Part shown: positions 59,991-64,000 of the stretch, in pieces
Layout of the letters: every line of letters begins with the position of its first letter
Position numbering within the stretch: the stretch's first letter is position 1
Assembly: GCA_035545855.1 (NCBI GenBank)
Contig: DASZXK010000147.1
Coordinates: forward strand, 10,596-74,595
Reading direction: 5' to 3'
Origin: DASZVB01 sp035545855
GTDB lineage: Bacteria > Myxococcota_A > Polyangia > Polyangiales > Polyangiaceae
DNA length: 64,000 nucleotides
Notes under the pieces: model-generated
Databases searched by the model: none
What the model was told of the DNA's origin: nothing
Seen by the model: only the letters and a program-made list of their open reading frames with translations
Translations under genes and position numbers: made by a program

Positions 59991-60063
59991 GCTGACCCGC
60001 CGATTAGCCGCGCCCCGGGCGGGTCGTCAAGGCACCCCCCCGGAGCGGGCGGAAAGCGGCGGA

Positions 60064-61407
60064 TCAGATGATCAGGTCGTCCGCCTCGGAGGCTTCCTGC
60101 GCGACGATGCTCTGCGTCTCGTCGTCTCGGTGGACGGCGAGCTCGTAGAGCTGGGCGAGGAGCGTCGGATGCTCGCGAACGATCTCCATGAAGCGAGCGC
60201 GCGGAAGGAACAGCGTCATCGTCGGGTGGTCGGCGACGACGTCCGCGTTCGAGGGACGACGGAAGATCATGGAGACCTCGCCGACGACCTCCCCGACGGA
60301 GAGCTTCGCGATGACGACCTCTTCGTCCGACCGGCGGACGCTCACGTCCCCGGACGCGATGACGTGGAGCCCGTCGGACTCCTTCCCCTGGACGATGAGC
60401 TTGTCTCCTGCCTCGAACGTCTTCGCGCTGAACCGCTCGATCAGGGCCTGACGCTCGCTCGCCGAGAGCGGACCGAGGAGCGGGCTCGTCCGGACGAGGT
60501 TCGCCACCATCCGGCGGTGGCAGTAGGACGCGAACGTCGCGCCGACCTCCGGCGAGCTCGCCGCGACGGCATCGAGCGACTCCACGCTGATCTCGAGCAC
60601 GACGCAGGGCCTCGCCGCGACGACGCTCGCGGCCCGTGGCGAGCGCGAGAGGAGGGCCATTTCGCCGAAGAGCGCGCCGTTTCCGAGGCGAGCGAGCAAG
60701 ATGGGCGCTTCGCCGTCTTGCTCTCGGATCACCTCGAGCTCTCCCCGGGCGAGGACGAACGCCTCCGCCCCCGGAGCGCCCTGAACGATGACCTTCTCCC
60801 CCTTCGGCACGATCCGCACGGTGAACGCGGGCAGGAGCGCCGACAGCGCCGGCACGGACAAGGACGAGAAGATCACCTGGGGCGCGACCTGCGGCTTTCC
60901 CCCGGACTTCTCCCGATCGGCGTCCTGCGCGGCGCGGGCGTAGTCCACGATCTGGGTCGCCTGCTCGACGAGCGGAGCGCCGCCGAGGGTCGCCGGAAGG
61001 GCAGCCACGTCCTCCTTCGGCGCGGGCGGGGGCAGGCTCGTCCCGCCCGCCTTGAGCGACGTGGAGCCCTTCGCGTACGCCTTCGCGACGTAGTCCACGC
61101 GGGCAGCCACCTCTCCGCCCGCCTCGGCGAGCCGCGCGATCGAGGCGATGGCGAGCGGGAGATTCCCGGAGTCGGACGCCCGATCGGCGGCCGTCTCGAG
61201 CGCGGCGACCGCGCCGGTCTTGTCCCCGAGCTCGCGGAGCGCGCAGCCGATCACGAAGAGCGGGGCGGGTGCGGACAGATCCGACTTCGCGAGCGGCACC
61301 GCGACGCGCAGGGCGTCTTCGGCCTTGCTCGTGGCGACCAGCGCGAGGGCCCGGTCGATGGGGAGCTCGCCGCTCGGCGTCGCTCGTAGCGGAGGCGGCT
61401 TCGCCAT
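60064..61407 (-). CDS. Protein with two cyclic-nucleotide-binding-type domains
   Basis: Residues 1-190 are helical and resemble TPR units (LAKSDLSAPAPLFVIGCALRELGDKTGAVAAL). Residues 195-310 form one cNMP-type beta-roll (IVPKGEKVIVQGAPGAEAFVLARGELEV then GALFGEMALLS). Residues 320-430 form a second (KTFEAGDKLIVQGKESDGLHVIASGDVSVR then GEVVGEVSMIF). Each has a GE and RxA-like binding site (SPRAASVV; SNADVVAD). No output domain is present, so the protein may pass a signal through protein contacts. ATG at 61407. Ligand unknown. Confidence 0.86.
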   Translation of the reverse strand: MAKPPPLRATPSGELPIDRALALVATSKAEDALRVAVPLAKSDLSAPAPLFVIGCALRELGDKTGAVAALETAADRASDSGNLPLAIASIARLAEAGGEVAARVDYVAKAYAKGSTSLKAGGTSLPPPAPKEDVAALPATLGGAPLVEQATQIVDYARAAQDADREKSGGKPQVAPQVIFSSLSVPALSALLPAFTVRIVPKGEKVIVQGAPGAEAFVLARGELEVIREQDGEAPILLARLGNGALFGEMALLSRSPRAASVVAARPCVVLEISVESLDAVAASSPEVGATFASYCHRRMVANLVRTSPLLGPLSASERQALIERFSAKTFEAGDKLIVQGKESDGLHVIASGDVSVRRSDEEVVIAKLSVGEVVGEVSMIFRRPSNADVVADHPTMTLFLPRARFMEIVREHPTLLAQLYELAVHRDDETQSIVAQEASEADDLII

Positions 61408-61478
61408 GGGACCTCCACCTTAACGCGGAGAAACGACGCGCGACAACGCCCCGGAACGCCCGCGAAAAATGGGGACGT

Positions 61479-62522
61479 TCAGCTTCGGTGCCGGGTGGCC
61501 GTCAGCGCCTGGCTCATGGCGTCCGCGGTCGCCTGGACCACGGGAATCACGGACGAGAAGTCCATGGCCACCGGACCGATGACCCCGACGGCGCCGCCCG
61601 GCCGCCCATCCGCCTGGTACGGAGCGGCGACGACGCTCACCGCCACGCCCACCTGCTGCTCCATCTCGCCGCCGAGGAGCACCTGGACGCGATCCGTCTC
61701 GATGATCCGACCGAGGAGATCGACGAGCCGTTCACGCTCCTCGAGCGCGTGCACCAGCTCCCGGAGGCGCTCGGCCGTGTCGAACTGCCGGCGGGCGAGG
61801 AGCCTCGTCTGCCCTTCGATGATCATCTCCGGGCGGGTGTCCGCGGCGTCGATCGCGAGATCCAGCAGGGAGACGCCGACTTGCCGGAGGCGCGCGACCT
61901 CGTCGCGATCTTCCACGGCCTTTCGCGCGACGACGTCCCTGACGGCGGAGAGCGTGTGGCCGGAGACGACGCCCTCGAGCATGTGGTGGAGCCGCTCGAG
62001 CTCGCCGCCCGACGGAGCGGCGTCCACCTGGATGAAGCGGTTTTCCACGCTGCCGTCCGCGAGCACCATCACCGCGAGGAGCTCGTTCGGGCGCGTCGGC
62101 ATGAACCGGAGCGCGGACAGCGTGCGCTCGGGGACGGGAGACCGGACGAGAACGGCTGCCGCGTCCGTCATGTCGCTGAGCAAACGACCAGCGCTGCGGA
62201 AGAGGTCCGAGCCCGGCGGGCGGTCCCCGACGGACGCTGCGATCTTCGCGGCGTCCTCCGGCGAGAGCTGCTGGAGGCGAAGCAGCGTGTCCACCATCAT
62301 CCGGAACGCCGCCTCCGTGGGCACGCGACCGGCGGACGAGTGCGGCTGGCTCAGGAAGCCGCGCTCTTCCAAGTCCGCCAAAACGTTGCGAATCGAGGCG
62401 GCCGAGAGTTCGAAGCCGTACTTCTTGGCGAGGGTGCGGCTCCCGACCGGTTCGCCCGTGGTCGTAAACTCCGTGACGACGGCGCTGAGGATCGCGCGCT
62501 CGCGCTTGGAGAGCCCGGACAC
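61479..62522 (-). CDS. hrcA: Heat-inducible transcription repressor HrcA
   Basis: HrcA represses heat-shock genes by binding the CIRCE element. The 347 residues open with a winged-helix region (AILSAVVTEFTTTGEPVGSRTLAKKYGFELSAASIRNVLADLEERGFL), then the conserved SAGRVPTEAAFRMMVD, and the C-terminal dimer region. The GTG at 62522 is the first start that gives the usual length. I find no CIRCE (TTAGCACTC) upstream or nearby. The usual grpE and dnaK do not follow, so the repressor lies apart from its usual operon. Confidence 0.94.
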   Translation of the reverse strand: MSGLSKRERAILSAVVTEFTTTGEPVGSRTLAKKYGFELSAASIRNVLADLEERGFLSQPHSSAGRVPTEAAFRMMVDTLLRLQQLSPEDAAKIAASVGDRPPGSDLFRSAGRLLSDMTDAAAVLVRSPVPERTLSALRFMPTRPNELLAVMVLADGSVENRFIQVDAAPSGGELERLHHMLEGVVSGHTLSAVRDVVARKAVEDRDEVARLRQVGVSLLDLAIDAADTRPEMIIEGQTRLLARRQFDTAERLRELVHALEERERLVDLLGRIIETDRVQVLLGGEMEQQVGVAVSVVAAPYQADGRPGGAVGVIGPVAMDFSSVIPVVQATADAMSQALTATRHRS

Positions 62523-62636
62523 CCCGAAATTGTGAGCTCCTCGAGCCGCCTCGTCAACGCACGAGCGCGCTCCCTCGGCCTCCGCTTGGCCGATCGGAGG
62601 CCCGGGCGGTAGGAAGTCCGGACGCTCGAGAGAGCC

Positions 62637-63413
62637 ATGAGACCCGCTCGCCGCGATACCCGACGCATCGTTCCTCCGGCGCGCCCGTGGCGGGCGCGGG
62701 CGCTCGTCGCTCTGCTTCTCGTCGCGGAGACGGCGCTCGGCGGAAAGCACCGGGCGCGCACGAAGTCGCGGCCGCCGGATTTTCCGGCCGACGCCGCCTC
62801 GTCGGTGGCGTGCCGCTACGCCGCGCTCGAGCCCGAGGACTGCCTCGCCGAGCTCGCGCGGCGCGACGTGCACTTCAGTAAGGCCGGTCCGGCTCCGGGT
62901 GTCCGCACGCCGATTCGACTCACGGGGCCGCTGAACGGCGTCCTCTATCGGACCGATTTCCCGGACTCGCAGCGGGAGAAGGTGCCGTTCGAGATCCTCG
63001 ACTGCCGGCTGGCGGTGGCCCTGTCGGACTTCTCCGCCATCCTGAAGCAGCACGATATCCGGGAAGTGAGGCTGTTTTCGGCCTGGAGGCCCCCGCCCCG
63101 AGGTCACGACTCTCTCGAGACGGCGCACCCGGGAGGCCTCGCGGCCGACCTCCGGCTCTTCAAGAAGTCCTCGGGCGAGGAGCTCGAGGTGCTGCGCGAC
63201 TTCCACGGGCGGATCGGGGCGACGCCGTGCGGCCCGAGGGCGGTCCCGCCGGCGCCCTCCGATGCGGCTTCGCGCGAGCTACGGGCCATCTTCTGTGCAG
63301 CCGTCGATGCACGCCTGTTTCACGTGCTCCTCTCGCCGAACGAAGGCGCCCGGCACGCGAACCATTTTCACGCCGAGATTCGCCCCGAGGTACGCTGGTT
63401 CATCGTGCGGTAG
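62637..63413 (+). CDS. Secreted extensin/M15-like protein
   Basis: The N-terminus has a basic region and a hydrophobic helix ending near TALGG, typical of an export signal. The 200-residue domain that follows includes ACRYAALEPEDCLAEL near its start, then AHPGGLAADLRLF, which is the HxxxxxxD zinc motif of M15-type peptidases and the related extensin-like family, and ANHFHAEIRPE, which supplies the HxH end. This suggests a cell-wall D,D-carboxypeptidase or an extensin-like envelope protein. Divergent from hrcA. Confidence 0.72.
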   Translation: MRPARRDTRRIVPPARPWRARALVALLLVAETALGGKHRARTKSRPPDFPADAASSVACRYAALEPEDCLAELARRDVHFSKAGPAPGVRTPIRLTGPLNGVLYRTDFPDSQREKVPFEILDCRLAVALSDFSAILKQHDIREVRLFSAWRPPPRGHDSLETAHPGGLAADLRLFKKSSGEELEVLRDFHGRIGATPCGPRAVPPAPSDAASRELRAIFCAAVDARLFHVLLSPNEGARHANHFHAEIRPEVRWFIVR

Positions 63414-63582
63414 GACGAGCCGAAGGACACGAAGCCGGCCGCGGCGCCTGCTTCCGCCGAGGCGACGAGGGGCGAGCGGGCGAGCGAGGACACGGCCCCG
63501 GAAGATCTCCGTTCCAATCCGGAAAAAACCCTGACAATCTTTGGGATAGACCGATGATGCCCATGTCTCGCGGAGGAGCCCA

Positions 63583-64000
63583 GTGACGACCACTCTGCTG
63601 GCAGTCGACGACAGCACCACCATGCGCAAGGTGCTCGAGATCACCTTCGCGGGCGAAAATTACAAGACGGTGCTCGCGCAGAGCGCGGACGAGGCGCTGA
63701 ACGCCGCCCGCAGCGAGCGTCCCACCATCGCCCTCCTGGATCACACCCTCGGGGACACCAACGGGTACGACCTCGCCCGCGAGCTGAAGTCCCTCGTGCC
63801 GGGTCTCGCGGTGATGATCCTCTCGAGCAAGCAGAACCCGTTCGACAAGGCCCGTGCGGCCGCGAGCGGCGTCGACGACTTCATGGACAAGCCGTTCGAC
63901 ACGCAGAAGCTGCTCGACAAGGTCGCGCAGGTTCTCGCGGCGCCTCGTGCAGCCGCGGCGCCCGCAGCCGCGCCGGCTCCCGCGCCCGCGCCGGCTCCCG
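63583..64000 (+). CDS. Response regulator, 3' end outside window
   Basis: The receiver domain is complete: the DD pair in LLAVDDSTTMRK, the phospho-acceptor Asp in IALLDHTLGD, the Ser in MILSSKQ and the Lys in FMDKPFD. An Ala/Pro-rich linker begins after residue 123 and runs off the window, so an output domain or partner region must lie beyond base 64000. GTG at 63583 has GGAGGAG five bases upstream. It is 169 bases after the extensin/M15-like gene and is probably a separate transcription unit. Confidence 0.85.
   Translation, partial: MTTTLLAVDDSTTMRKVLEITFAGENYKTVLAQSADEALNAARSERPTIALLDHTLGDTNGYDLARELKSLVPGLAVMILSSKQNPFDKARAAASGVDDFMDKPFDTQKLLDKVAQVLAAPRAAAAPAAAPAPAPAPAP

Overview
The window is very GC-rich chromosomal DNA. 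It looks like a myxobacterium (Myxococcota), probably on the Polyangia side, although the class level is only an inference. The support is: several lipoproteins that join a lipobox to a Gly/Ala-rich linker and Cys-rich modules; a protein ending in a MYXO-CTERM-like sorting tail (Cys, hydrophobic stretch, Arg-rich end) together with a CPBP-family glutamic intramembrane protease of the myxosortase type; a Ser/Thr kinase with a C-terminal transmembrane anchor; translation factor IF3 with a long acidic tail, as in the DsgA protein of Myxococcus; and paired sigma/anti-sigma-like genes. I see no insertion sequence, prophage, integrase or CRISPR array. Nearly all coding capacity is ordinary chromosomal genes.

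Layout. 1-4.6 kb: a partial gene and a small zinc-ribbon gene, then etfB-etfA-ETF:quinone oxidoreductase behind a clear TTGACA/TATGAG promoter, closed by an intrinsic terminator. 4.6-10.3 kb: a VapBC-type pair whose toxin is frameshifted in a homopolymer, a serpin lipoprotein, a Cys-rich lipoprotein and a secreted phosphoesterase. 10.4-15.9 kb: a three-gene operon (HEAT-repeat membrane protein, DUF2135-like lipoprotein, tail-anchored zinc protein), a 0.65 kb stretch without genes, and another Cys-rich lipoprotein. 15.9-23.4 kb: the myxosortase-like protease, fused MsrBA, Uma2, two SRPBCC proteins, an outer-membrane-type protein, class III alcohol dehydrogenase, nadC-birA and an ECF sigma factor. 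23.6-31.2 kb: a minus-strand run of methyltransferase, MlaF, MlaD, a large S41 protease and Nnr. 31.3-37 kb: a decayed gene end, a Cys-rich lipoprotein, a sigma/anti-sigma pair, and divergent exported proteins including the MYXO-CTERM beta-propeller.

37-42.6 kb: yajC-secD-secF-recJ. 42.7-47.4 kb: tRNA-Val, thrS, infC, a membrane-anchored Ser/Thr kinase, an 11-bp tandem repeat and tRNA-Ala. 47.4-54 kb: a small membrane protein, pdxA, a PAP2 phosphatase, tldD overlapping an atypical response regulator, a CopD/HemJ-like membrane protein and a Cys-rich lipoprotein. 54.3-60 kb: a 942-codon TPR protein facing the envelope operon skp-lpxD-fabZ-lpxA. 60-64 kb: a protein with two cyclic-nucleotide-type domains, hrcA, an extensin/M15-like secreted protein and the start of a response regulator cut by the window edge.

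The main themes are envelope biogenesis (Sec accessory proteins, lipid A, Skp, Mla-type lipid transport, surface-protein processing) and a repertoire of secreted or lipid-anchored proteins of unknown role. I do not see one self-evidently new system. The best candidates for follow-up are the sigma/anti-sigma locus with its divergent exported proteins, the three-gene HEAT/DUF2135/zinc operon, and the repeat-containing operator at the etf promoter.
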